From Streptosporangiaceae bacterium (GTDB lineage: Bacteria; Actinomycetota; Actinomycetes; Streptosporangiales; Streptosporangiaceae), in the NCBI GenBank assembly GCA_025934635.1, contig JAICWX010000073.1:1-32144 (forward strand): DNA of 32,144 nucleotides. The letters are read 5' to 3'. The stretch's first letter is position 1; the number at the start of each line of letters is the position of its first letter. Both the position numbers and the translations under genes were made by a program. Positions 1-7,434 of this stretch are shown here, piece by piece. Below the pieces are notes generated by a model. The model ran no database searches. It was not told where the DNA came from and was given only the letters and a program-made list of their open reading frames with translations.

Positions 1-1
1 G

Positions 2-877
2 CTCCGCGGCGGTCACTTCGCCCAGGTCTTCGGCCTGGGCGAGCGGTTCGGCGCGGACCGGATCCGGGACGTGCCGATCTCCGAGGCGGCCATGGTCGCG
101 GCGGGCGTCGGCGCCGCCCTGGGCGGGATGCGGCCCGTGGTCGACCTGAACTTCCTCGATTTCGCGTTCGGCGGCATGGACGAGCTGTGCAACCAGGCGG
201 CCAAGATCCACTACATGTTCGGCATCCCGGTGCCGATGGTGATCCGCGCCACCAACGGCGTCGCCTTCGGCGGCGCCCAGCACAACAACGTGATCGAGTC
301 CTGGTTCGCCGAGATGCCCGGCCTGAACGTCGCCGTGCCGGCCACCGCCGCGGACACCAAGGGCCTGATCAAGACCGCGCTGCACCTGGACGACCCGGTC
401 CTGTTCCTCATGCACAAGGCGCTCACCGGTGTCCGCGGCGAGGTCGGCGGCCCGGGCGACTACATCCCGTTCGGCCTGGCCAGTATCGTGCGGGAGGGCG
501 GCGACGTAACGCTGATCGGCTACGGCGCGACCGTGCGCACCTGCGTGGCGGCGGCCGGACAGCTAGCCGACCAGGGCGTTTCCGCCGAGGTGATCGACCT
601 GCGCACCCTGTACCCGCTGGACCTCGAGACCGTCACCGCCTCGCTGCGCAAGACCGGCCGGGCGGTCATGGTCGACGAGAGCCCGGGGTACGGCGGCGTG
701 AGCGCGGAGATCGCGGCGTCGCTCACCGAAGCCGCGTTCGACTACCTGGACGGGCCGGTCATGCGGGTGCACGCGCCGCATTCGCCGGTACCGCAGAGCC
801 GGGTACTGCTCGAGGCGCTGCTGCCCGGCGGCGAGCAGGTCGCGGCCGCGGCCCGGGCGCTGATCGCGCGCGGCTGA
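2..877 (+). CDS. 2-oxoacid dehydrogenase E1 component, beta subunit (5'-partial)
   Basis: The reading frame is open from the first bases of the window, so the N-terminus lies outside it. The visible part reads as the beta subunit of a thiamine-diphosphate-dependent 2-oxoacid (pyruvate, branched-chain or acetoin type) dehydrogenase. The pyrimidine-binding transketolase half has PISEAAMVAAGVGAALGG, DLNFLDFAFGGMDELCNQAAK and RATNGVAFGGAQHNN. The C-terminal transketolase domain has DVTLIGYGATV, EVIDLRTLYPLD and the end motif APHSPVPQSRVLLEALLP. In this family the beta chain pairs with an alpha chain that binds ThDP and feeds an E2 lipoyl acyltransferase. Neither partner is visible, so the alpha gene is probably just upstream. 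Substrate cannot be set from this half alone. A strong hairpin follows the stop, so it is likely the last gene of its operon. Confidence 0.88.
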   Translation, partial: LRGGHFAQVFGLGERFGADRIRDVPISEAAMVAAGVGAALGGMRPVVDLNFLDFAFGGMDELCNQAAKIHYMFGIPVPMVIRATNGVAFGGAQHNNVIESWFAEMPGLNVAVPATAADTKGLIKTALHLDDPVLFLMHKALTGVRGEVGGPGDYIPFGLASIVREGGDVTLIGYGATVRTCVAAAGQLADQGVSAEVIDLRTLYPLDLETVTASLRKTGRAVMVDESPGYGGVSAEIAASLTEAAFDYLDGPVMRVHAPHSPVPQSRVLLEALLPGGEQVAAAARALIARG

Positions 878-887
878 CCCCCGGTCA

Positions 888-921
888 CCCCGGGCGCCTC
901 ATCCCCCCGAGGCGCCTGGGG
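888..921 (+). terminator. Strong GC hairpin terminator after the E1-beta gene
   Basis: CCCC-G-GGCGCCTC (888-900) pairs with GAGGCGCC-T-GGGG (909-921), a 13-bp stem with one G-U pair and an 8-base loop, starting 10 bases after the stop codon at 877. There is no U-tract, as is usual for actinobacterial hairpin terminators. It separates the E1-beta gene from the next gene. Confidence 0.7.
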
Positions 922-1120
922 CCCGGTCCCGCGCTTGACGAAGACCGGGCGCCTCGGGAAGAGTGTGTTTCACGGCGACGACCGGTCGCCGAGCCGTGGA
1001 ACATCCGCCCCGGCCGGGGTTCCGCAGGCGAAGGGGATTCGCCCTCTCGGTCGTCACTGTCACAGGCCATCTTCCTGCACCGCGTCGCTGGGGGACGAGG
1101 GTGTCACGGGGAGGCTTGTC

Positions 1121-2218
1121 GTGACCAAAGACGCCAGCTTCAAGAAGGTCGTCCGGCGCCACGCCGGGGAGACCGGCCAGCGTTACACCGAAGCGCTGAC
1201 GGACCTGGAGGGTCTCGGTGCGCGCATGCACCACCAGCCGGTCCCTGAGCAGCTGCTCGTTCACCTCCGGGACCGCTACGGGATCGACCCGGTCGCGGCG
1301 ACGAAGCTGAGCGCGCACAAGACCTACGTATTCCGCATCGACCGCAAGGACGGCAGCCCGTGGGTCGCCCGCGCGTTCCCGCCCGCCCGGCCGCGGGCCG
1401 GCGTGGAGGGCGACGCCGCCATCTTGCGGTTCCTGGAGCGGCACGACTATCCCGCGGAGCGCCTGGCGGCCGGCGATGCGGTATCGGACTTCGATGGCAG
1501 CGCGGTCCTGGTGACGCGGTTCGTCGAAGGCGCCCGGCTTCCCGGCGGTGCCGCGAAGTTCGCCATGATGGGTGAGCTGCTCGGACGGCTGCACGCGCTG
1601 CCCTCCGACGAAACCGCCGACCGTCCGGGTGGGGCCAGCGGCGAGGACCCGAGTCGTGAGGGCACGCCGCGCCAGGACCTGCTGGCGGCCCTGTCGTTTC
1701 TCGACGCCGTCGACACGAAGGTCGGGCCGGCCGAGCGCGAGCGATTCGAGCAGCTCCGCGACCAGGTGCGCGCGGCCGACGACGGTCACGGCCTGCCGGA
1801 GGGCCTGCTGCACGGCAATCTCCTGCACGCACCCGACCACGCCATACTGACCGGGCACGGGCCAGTCGCGATCAACTGGAAGGCGTCCGGGCGCGGTCCG
1901 CGCCTGGCCGACTTCGCTTACCTGATCTGGGGCACCGGTTCGTGGCACCCGCGACGGCCGGACCAGGAGCGGATCGACGCTGCCGTCAGCGCCTACCGCC
2001 GGCATGTCGAGCCGACCGGCGACGAACTCGGCCGGCTCGAGGCGGTCATGCGCATCCGGCCGCTCTACCTCGCCTGCTTCGGCTACCGGCGCGCCCTCAC
2101 CAGCGGCCAGGCTTTCAGCGAGTGGGGCTTCATCGAGCCACCCGGGTACTTCAGCTCTACCGCGGCCGCGACCCGGGCCGCGTTCAGCCGGCAGGCCGGC
2201 ATCCCGCCGCCCGGCTAG
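1121..2218 (+). CDS. Aminoglycoside phosphotransferase (APH)-fold protein with degenerate catalytic motifs
   Basis: I chose the GTG at 1121 because GGGGAGG sits 6 bases upstream; the frame is open further upstream but without a comparable ribosome site. The 365-residue product starts with a short basic module (KKVVRRHAGETGQRYTEAL, about residues 6-24) of a sort seen at the front of other actinobacterial proteins. An APH/choline-kinase-like fold follows, with AAILRFLERHDYPAERL and LVTRFVEGARLPGG like the N-lobe and hinge. The catalytic loop that normally reads HGD....N is H231-G232-N233 followed by LLHAPDH, and the metal-binding IDW/DFG-like position reads I251-N252-W253-K254. Both key aspartates are therefore asparagine. 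Either it is a pseudokinase or it uses other residues. It converges on the dehydratase gene, the two stops sharing one CTAG. Confidence 0.7.
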   Translation: MTKDASFKKVVRRHAGETGQRYTEALTDLEGLGARMHHQPVPEQLLVHLRDRYGIDPVAATKLSAHKTYVFRIDRKDGSPWVARAFPPARPRAGVEGDAAILRFLERHDYPAERLAAGDAVSDFDGSAVLVTRFVEGARLPGGAAKFAMMGELLGRLHALPSDETADRPGGASGEDPSREGTPRQDLLAALSFLDAVDTKVGPAERERFEQLRDQVRAADDGHGLPEGLLHGNLLHAPDHAILTGHGPVAINWKASGRGPRLADFAYLIWGTGSWHPRRPDQERIDAAVSAYRRHVEPTGDELGRLEAVMRIRPLYLACFGYRRALTSGQAFSEWGFIEPPGYFSSTAAATRAAFSRQAGIPPPG

Positions 2219-3423
2219 GCCGCCCCGGTGGTCCGGACGTGCAGGTCGGTCCACTCGCGGACGTCCGGCCGCAGTTCCAGCCCGAGGCCCGGGCCGGGCG
2301 GGGGCGTGACGCGGCCCGCCTCGAGCCGGGGCAGCTCGGTCACCAGGTCCCGGTACCAGCCGTGGTAGAAGGCCCGGACCGTTTCCTGCAGCACCGCGTT
2401 CGGCAGGTGCGCGGACAGGTGGCAGCCGGCCGTCAGCACCACGGGGCCGGTGCAGTCGTGCGGCGCGACCTGGACCCCGTATGTCTCGGCCAGCGCAGCG
2501 ATCTTCACCGCTTCGGAGATGCCGCCGGTCCAGCCGACGTCGAACATCAGGTACCCCACCGCCCCGGTGCGCAGCAGGCGCTGGTAGTCGAAGCGGGTCC
2601 CGATGGTCTCGCCCACGGTGAGCGGGATGGACGTGCGGTCGGCGAACCGGGCCAGCGCCTCGGGACTGTCGACCCGGAACGGGTCCTCGATCCAGAACAG
2701 GCCGAACTCCTCCACTGCCCGCGCGATCGTCAGGGCGGCCTGCGGTGACCACAGCGAGTGCATCTCCAGCAGGATGTCCATGTCATCCCCGGCGGCGGCG
2801 CGCGTCCGCTCGATGATCTTGACCCCGGCACGCAGGTCGGACCGGCCGATCCAGCCGCCGCCGGTCCGCAGGGCGGCCTCGTCGAAAGGCCAGATCTTCA
2901 TGGCGGTCAGGCCGTCCGCCCGCAGGCTCGCGACCAGTTCCTCCGGACGGGTCACCGAGGCGAGCAGGTCCTCGTACTCCCCGGCCGGCTCGGTATCGCC
3001 CAGGCCCCACCGCTTGCGGTTCACGTTGCTCGACGAGCCGCCGTAGCCGGGGCCCGCGCAGGTGTTGTAGGCCCGGACCGAGTCCCGGACCGGCCCGCCG
3101 AGCAGGCGGTAGACCGGCAGCCCGGCGACCTTGCCGAGGATGTCCCACAGCGCGATGTCCACCGCCGAGGTGGCCCGGACCGCCACCGACGAGCCGCCGA
3201 AGCCGATGAACTGGCGGTGCGCGGTCGCCCAGGCCCGCGCGATGTCCCGCGGGTCGGTGCCGATCAGCTCCGGTGCCGCCGTCTCGTGCAGGTACGCCTC
3301 GACCGCGGCCACGCCGACGCAGGTCTCACCCAGGCCCGTGATCCCGGCGTCGGTGTGAACCTGGACGAACAGCAGGCTCGGCTGGCGGTCCGTCCGGATG
3401 GTCTCGATGTGCGTGATGCGCAC
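2215..3423 (-). CDS. Enolase-superfamily (mandelate racemase/muconate-lactonizing type) dehydratase
   Basis: The 402-residue protein has the N-terminal capping domain (about 1-115) and the TIM-barrel domain of the mandelate racemase branch. Putative metal ligands are E220 (LLEMHSLW), E246 (WIEDPF) and E272 (TVGETIG). Putative catalytic residues are K176 in AMKIWPFDE and H322 in VAPHDC. This pattern matches sugar-acid dehydratases that remove water from aldonic or uronic acids to give 2-keto-3-deoxy acids; the exact sugar acid is not readable. The GTG start is preceded by AAGGAGGAGG about 7 bases away. The gene lies 37 bases downstream of the 2-hydroxyacid dehydrogenase on the same strand, so the two are probably co-transcribed and opposite the lyase/lactonase arm. 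Its TAG stop overlaps the stop of the converging APH-like gene. Confidence 0.85.
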   Translation of the reverse strand: MRITHIETIRTDRQPSLLFVQVHTDAGITGLGETCVGVAAVEAYLHETAAPELIGTDPRDIARAWATAHRQFIGFGGSSVAVRATSAVDIALWDILGKVAGLPVYRLLGGPVRDSVRAYNTCAGPGYGGSSSNVNRKRWGLGDTEPAGEYEDLLASVTRPEELVASLRADGLTAMKIWPFDEAALRTGGGWIGRSDLRAGVKIIERTRAAAGDDMDILLEMHSLWSPQAALTIARAVEEFGLFWIEDPFRVDSPEALARFADRTSIPLTVGETIGTRFDYQRLLRTGAVGYLMFDVGWTGGISEAVKIAALAETYGVQVAPHDCTGPVVLTAGCHLSAHLPNAVLQETVRAFYHGWYRDLVTELPRLEAGRVTPPPGPGLGLELRPDVREWTDLHVRTTGAA

Positions 3424-3460
3424 GGGGCATCCTCCTCCTTGCGATCGGGCGGGAAGGGCG

Positions 3461-4414
3461 TCAGCCGGCGGGCTTGTTCGCGGGGGAACGCGGCGGCCGG
3501 CCGGTCAGCACGCGCCGCACGTCCTCGCACGCGCGCACCACGACGTCCCGCTGGGCCTCGGCCGAGTACCAGGCCCCGTGCGGGGTGATCAGGACGCGCG
3601 GATCGGCCAGCAGCGGGCTGCCCGCGGCCGGCGGCTCGGCCGCCAGCACGTCCAGCGCCGCCCCGGCGATCTCCCCCGCCCGGATCGCGGCGGCCAGCGC
3701 CGCCTCGTCGACGAGACCGCCGCGGGCGGTGTTGATGAGCACGGCCGTGGGTTTCATCGCCCGCAGGGCGGCCGCGTTGATCAGCCGGTCGGAATCCGGG
3801 GTCAGCGGGACGTGCAGCGAGATGAAATCCGACTCGGCCAGCAGCGTGTCCCAGCTGGCGGGCTCGCAGCCGGCCGCCCGGATGTCCTCGCCGGACTGGT
3901 ACGGATCGCAGACCAGCACGCGCAGGCCCAGGCCGCGTCCCTTGCCCGCGGCCGCCCGGCCGATCCGGCCGAACCCGGCGATGCCGAGCGTCTGCTCCGA
4001 CAGGCGGCGGATGGTGCCGGCCCCGACGGAGTTCCACTGGCCCGCCCGGACCAGGTCCAGGTACTGCGGGATCCGCCGGGCGCAGGCCAGCAGCAGCGCG
4101 ATCGCGTGGGTCGAGACCTCGTCGACCGAGTAGTCAGCGACATAGGTGACCTGGACACCGCGGCGGGCGGCCCCGTCGAGGTCGATGCTGTCCAGGCCGG
4201 TGCCGACCCGGGCCACGACCTTGCAGGCCGGCATCGCGTCCAGGACGGCCTCGGTCACCTCCTGGACCGTCACCATAAGCGCGTCGGCGTCCGCAAGACC
4301 GGACAGGCCGGACAGGCCGGACAGGTGGCGGACCTGGTAGCCCATGCCTTCGAGCAGCCCGGTATCCAGCTCGGTCTGGGCCCGCTGGCCGTAGGCGATG
4401 ACGACAGTGGCCAT
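3461..4414 (-). CDS. D-isomer-specific 2-hydroxyacid dehydrogenase (NAD-dependent)
   Basis: A 317-residue protein of typical length for the phosphoglycerate/hydroxypyruvate dehydrogenase-like family. The substrate-binding domain is split around the Rossmann domain. Visible are the dinucleotide motif GFGRIG (147-152) with D170 ending the second strand (VLVCDP), the signature around R231 (INTARGG), E260 and the catalytic H279 (TPHGAWYS). It should interconvert a 2-keto acid and a D-2-hydroxy acid. GGGGAGGG lies almost against the ATG, with a second AAGG slightly further off. The linker LSGLSGLSGL (about 31-40) comes from three tandem 9-bp repeats, an expansion I would not expect in this family. 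As first gene of the leftward arm it faces the AT-rich operator region shared with the lyase operon. Confidence 0.88.
   Translation of the reverse strand: MATVVIAYGQRAQTELDTGLLEGMGYQVRHLSGLSGLSGLADADALMVTVQEVTEAVLDAMPACKVVARVGTGLDSIDLDGAARRGVQVTYVADYSVDEVSTHAIALLLACARRIPQYLDLVRAGQWNSVGAGTIRRLSEQTLGIAGFGRIGRAAAGKGRGLGLRVLVCDPYQSGEDIRAAGCEPASWDTLLAESDFISLHVPLTPDSDRLINAAALRAMKPTAVLINTARGGLVDEAALAAAIRAGEIAGAALDVLAAEPPAAGSPLLADPRVLITPHGAWYSAEAQRDVVVRACEDVRRVLTGRPPRSPANKPAG
4299..4325 (+). repeat. Three tandem 9-bp repeats inside the 2-hydroxyacid dehydrogenase gene
   Basis: CCGGACAGG occurs three times head to tail. The unit is a multiple of three, so each copy adds Ser-Gly-Leu on the coding (minus) strand and keeps the frame. 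It is a small in-frame microsatellite in the N-terminal domain. Confidence 0.9.
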
Positions 4415-4450
4415 ACCCTCCCCGCCTTCTCATCCGCGGCACTCGTTCAC

Positions 4451-4517
4451 CGGGGATATTTGGTATCTGATATTCGATATTTGTTGACAATAATCAGGCA
4501 TCCGTGGTTGAGTCAAC
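4451..4517. promoter_or_regulatory. AT-rich divergent control region with operator-like repeats
   Basis: The 141-base gap between the two divergent sugar-acid arms contains a sharply AT-rich stretch in GC-rich surroundings. It holds three GATATT direct repeats (4455-4460, 4469-4474, 4476-4481), a TTGACA box at 4484-4489, and a perfect 11-bp palindrome GTTGAGTCAAC at 4507-4517. Such symmetry between divergent catabolic genes fits a local repressor (GntR- or IclR-like) binding here, but no regulator gene is adjacent in the window. No convincing -10 box is visible at ideal spacing from TTGACA. Confidence 0.5.
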
Positions 4518-4555
4518 GTGGCCCCAGTGACCAGCACTGAGCGAAAGGCACTTCC

Positions 4556-5431
4556 GTGATCTCAGGTGTCTACGTGCCCCTGCTGACTGCCTTCGCCAGC
4601 GACGGCGCAGTGGCGCCCGGGGCGTTCGGCAGGCAGGCGGAATGGCTGGCCAGCCGGGGTGTGGACGGGCTGGTGCCGTTCGGCTCGACCGGAGAGGGCC
4701 CCTCGCTCAGCCTGCGGGAGAAGCGGGTGCTGCTCGAGGCGCTGGCCGCGGCGGTGCCCGGGCTGCCGGTCGTGCCGGCCGTCACCGACCCGAGCCTGGA
4801 CGGCGCGCTGCAGCTCGTCGAGGTGATCAACGACCTCGACGTGGCCGCGATCATGCTGCTGCCGCCGTTCTACTTCCGCCAGTACGGTGCGGACGGCCTG
4901 CGGCGCTTCGCCGAGCCGGTGCTGGCCGCCAGCCGCCACCCGGTGATCTTCTACCACATCCCGGAGTTCGCCCCGCCGGTGCCGCCGGACCTGGTCGCCG
5001 CCATGCCGGTCTGGGGGGTCAAGGACTCCGGCGGCGACCTCGCCTACACGCGGGCCGTGCTGGCCACCGGCAAGCAGGTCATGGTCGGCATCGAGAGCAC
5101 GGTGGTGGAGGCGGTCACCGCGGGTGCCCGCGGCACCATCGCCGGCCTGGCCAACGTCCTGCCCGAACCGATGCTGGCCGCCTGCGCCGCCGCGGCTGAC
5201 GGCCGCGCCGCGGACGGGCACCAGGTACTCGCGCCGGCCCTGGCCTTCCGCGACGAGCTGCTGGCGGCCGGGCGCCCGGTGGCCTGGGTCGCGATGATGA
5301 AGCGGCTGGCCGAGGAAAGACACGGCATCCCGCTCGGCGGCGTCCGCGCGCCGCTGCCCGGCGCGGACGCCAGCGCTCTCCTGCCGTCCCTGCGCACGCT
5401 GCTCGCCGGGCTGGAGCTGAGCCGGCCGTGA
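4556..5431 (+). CDS. Dihydrodipicolinate synthase / N-acetylneuraminate lyase family aldolase
   Basis: The 291-residue TIM-barrel protein has the family's class I aldolase residues: GSTGEGPSLS (43-51) for the substrate carboxylate, Y133 (FYHIPEF) and Schiff-base lysine K156 (WGVKDSGGD). The GTG start has AAAGG 7 bases upstream. Family members include dihydrodipicolinate synthase, 2-keto-3-deoxy-gluconate aldolase and 5-keto-4-deoxyglucarate dehydratase. Given an enolase-superfamily dehydratase and an SMP-30 lactonase next door, a 2-keto-3-deoxy sugar-acid aldolase or dehydratase is more likely than lysine biosynthesis (inference). It overlaps the lactonase gene by GTGA, so the two are translationally coupled. 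The upstream AT-rich region probably controls it. Confidence 0.85.
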   Translation: MISGVYVPLLTAFASDGAVAPGAFGRQAEWLASRGVDGLVPFGSTGEGPSLSLREKRVLLEALAAAVPGLPVVPAVTDPSLDGALQLVEVINDLDVAAIMLLPPFYFRQYGADGLRRFAEPVLAASRHPVIFYHIPEFAPPVPPDLVAAMPVWGVKDSGGDLAYTRAVLATGKQVMVGIESTVVEAVTAGARGTIAGLANVLPEPMLAACAAAADGRAADGHQVLAPALAFRDELLAAGRPVAWVAMMKRLAEERHGIPLGGVRAPLPGADASALLPSLRTLLAGLELSRP

Positions 5432-6279
5432 AAGCAGAGCAGATCACCGAGCCGGACGCGGAGCACGGCGAGGGCCCAGTCTGGTCGCCGTCCTGGGGCG
5501 GGCTGCGCTGGGTGGACACCTTCGACGGCGACCTGTACACGCTGGGCGCCGGCGGCACGCTCACCAGGCGGCGCCTGGCTGCGTCGCTGGGGGCGCTGCG
5601 GCCGCGGGCCGGCGGCGGGATGGTCGTCGCGCTAGAACGCCGGTTCGCGCTGACCGGGCCGGATGACGGGGAACCGCCTCCGCTTGACGAGCTCTGGGAC
5701 ACGCCCGGCGTCCAGTTCAACGACGGCGGCTGCGACCCGCAGGGCCGGTTCTACTGCGGGTCGATGGCGGTCGACAACACGCCGGGGGCCGGCTCGCTGT
5801 ACCGGCTCGACCCGGACGGCACCGTGCACATCGTGCTGCGCGAGATCACGGTGTCGAACGGGATCGGCTGGAGCCCGGACGGCGGGACCGCCTACTACAT
5901 CGACACGCCGACCATGCGCGTCGACGCCTTCGACCACGATCCGGACCGCGGCCTGTCCGGCCGCAGGCCGCTGGTGCAGTTCGACCCGGCCGACGGCGTG
6001 CCCGACGGCCTGGCCGTCGACGCCGGCGGGCATCTGTGGGTGGCGATGCACCGCGGCGGCACGATCCACCGCTACCGGCCCGACGGCACGTTCGACGGCC
6101 TGGTGGAGGTCCCGGTGCGCAATGTCACCGCGTGCACCTTCGGCGGCCCGCGGCTGGACGAGCTCTTCATCACCACGTCCCGGCGGGGCATGGGCGACGC
6201 CGCCGAGCCGGCCGCGGGCGCGGTGTTCCGCGCGGACGTCGCCGTCGCCGGCCTGCCGGCCGCCACCTTCGCCGGCTGA
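5428..6279 (+). CDS. SMP-30/gluconolactonase-family lactonase
   Basis: A 283-residue six-bladed beta-propeller protein. The divalent-metal ligands of this family can be placed at E15 (HGEGPVW), N144 (VSNGIGWSPD) and D193 (VPDGLAVDAGG), with N98 (VQFNDGG) lining the site. The repeats D-P-D-G, LWVAMHRGG and IHRYRPDG are typical blade strands. The likely role is hydrolysis of a sugar lactone to the free acid, which the dehydratase and aldolase of the same cluster could then use. The GTG start overlaps the stop of the preceding aldolase by 4 bases. There is no signal peptide, so it is cytoplasmic. Confidence 0.85.
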   Translation: MKAEQITEPDAEHGEGPVWSPSWGGLRWVDTFDGDLYTLGAGGTLTRRRLAASLGALRPRAGGGMVVALERRFALTGPDDGEPPPLDELWDTPGVQFNDGGCDPQGRFYCGSMAVDNTPGAGSLYRLDPDGTVHIVLREITVSNGIGWSPDGGTAYYIDTPTMRVDAFDHDPDRGLSGRRPLVQFDPADGVPDGLAVDAGGHLWVAMHRGGTIHRYRPDGTFDGLVEVPVRNVTACTFGGPRLDELFITTSRRGMGDAAEPAAGAVFRADVAVAGLPAATFAG

Positions 6280-6291
6280 GCGGGTGACCGG

Positions 6292-7065
6292 ATGACGGGC
6301 CATCATCCCGGCTCGCTCCGCATCCCGGATCCCGCGGACGCGGCCGGCACTCCCCTTGACAGCCCGCTCACCGGCCTGCCGCCCAGCCGGTTCCGCGACG
6401 GCGAGGTCGTCACCTTCCAGTACGCGACCGACCCGGCGGCGATCAGGGCGCTGCTGCCCGCGCCGCTCGAGCCGGTCAACGACACGGTCCAGGTCCAGGT
6501 CGCCCGGTGGGGCGACGTGCCGGGCATGGGCCGGGACGTGCACGAATGCAACGTGATGGTCGCGGCGCGCTACCGCGGCCCGGACGGGACGCTCCTGGGC
6601 GCCTACTCTCCCTACTTCTGGGTGGAGAGCGACCGGGCCATGGCCGGCGGCCGCGAGTTCCACGGCCAGCCCAAGCGGATCGCCGAGGTCACCCTGGAGG
6701 TCGCCGGCGACCTGCACATCGGCCGGGTCCGGCACAACGGCATCGACATCTTCACCGGGACGATGCAGTACAAGCCGTCCCCCAGCAGCACGAACCGGCT
6801 GCGGAGCCGGGTGGACCCGGTCACCAACATCAACCTCAAGATCATCAACCACGTCGACGGGCGCCCGGCCATCCGGCAGCTGACGGCCCGCGACCTGACC
6901 GGGCTGGCCGTCCGCGAGTGCTACGAGGGTCCCTGTACCGCGGAGATCCGGCCCAGCGCGACGGCCCCGCTGTACCGGCTGCCGGCCCGCACGTTCCTCG
7001 AGGGCTTCTACTGGCGCTGCGACTTCACCCTGGCCGGCGGCCGGATCCTGCACGACTACCTGTGA
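6292..7065 (+). CDS. Acetoacetate decarboxylase (ADC) family protein
   Basis: 257 residues, the usual length for the ADC fold. The region GGREFHGQPKRIAEV (about 119-133) matches the active-site segment, K128 aligning with the Schiff-base lysine. The second lysine normally next to it is arginine (R129). YSPYFWVESDRAM precedes it as in family members. Classical ADC makes acetone from acetoacetate, but many actinobacterial members have other or unknown substrates, including aldolase-dehydratase-like reactions on keto acids. It starts 12 bases after the lactonase stop, so it is probably the third gene of the operon. I infer a role on a keto-acid intermediate or product of the sugar-acid pathway. 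A weak hairpin (7069-7074 with 7089-7094) follows. Confidence 0.8.
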   Translation: MTGHHPGSLRIPDPADAAGTPLDSPLTGLPPSRFRDGEVVTFQYATDPAAIRALLPAPLEPVNDTVQVQVARWGDVPGMGRDVHECNVMVAARYRGPDGTLLGAYSPYFWVESDRAMAGGREFHGQPKRIAEVTLEVAGDLHIGRVRHNGIDIFTGTMQYKPSPSSTNRLRSRVDPVTNINLKIINHVDGRPAIRQLTARDLTGLAVRECYEGPCTAEIRPSATAPLYRLPARTFLEGFYWRCDFTLAGGRILHDYL

Positions 7066-7168
7066 CGGGCGCCAGAATCGGCGAAAAGTGGCGCAAAGGG
7101 GACGCTACCGGTGACCATGGATACCGGGGGCCACCGGGGTAACCGGCCAAGGAAGCGAAGCGGCACCG

Positions 7169-7434
7169 ATGAACCAGCAGGCCGTGCCAGCGGGGCAGCA
7201 CGGGCCCGTCACCGGGTTGCGTATCGACCGCGCCGGCGAAGTCCGCGTGGCCCTGGATCCTTATATCTCCGTGCTCGCGCTGGTCACCGACGCGCTCGGG
7301 CGGCGGCGCGGGGCGCCGGAGCGGCGGCGCAAGCGCGTCCTGGCGTCGCTCTCGCCCGGCAGCGTGCGCGCCATCTTGCCGGTCGCGACGCCGAGCCATT
7401 CCGTCTCACCCCACTGCGTGACGCCGGAGAACCC
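7169..7434 (+). pseudogene. Truncated start of a putative winged-helix regulator
   Basis: A frame opening at ATG 7169 gives about 88 residues that look like genuine coding sequence (LRIDRAGEVRVALDPYISVL, then SLSPGSVRAILPVATPSHSV, then [10 protein letters not shown]) before running into the 3' end of the opposing SDR gene, where the translation turns into low-complexity antisense. The stretch reminds me of the N-terminal region of DUF5937-type actinobacterial winged-helix (ArsR-like) regulators, which continue into a DNA-binding domain that is missing here. I read it as a gene cut off near codon 88. An intact short protein ending at 7513 is possible but would overlap the SDR by 79 bases. The family match is from memory and weak. 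Confidence 0.4.

Noticed and set aside
899..2752. A 617-residue minus-strand frame opposite the APH-like gene
   Set aside because: Arg/Gly/Pro-rich low-complexity translation typical of antisense GC-rich DNA; the opposite strand has recognisable proteins.
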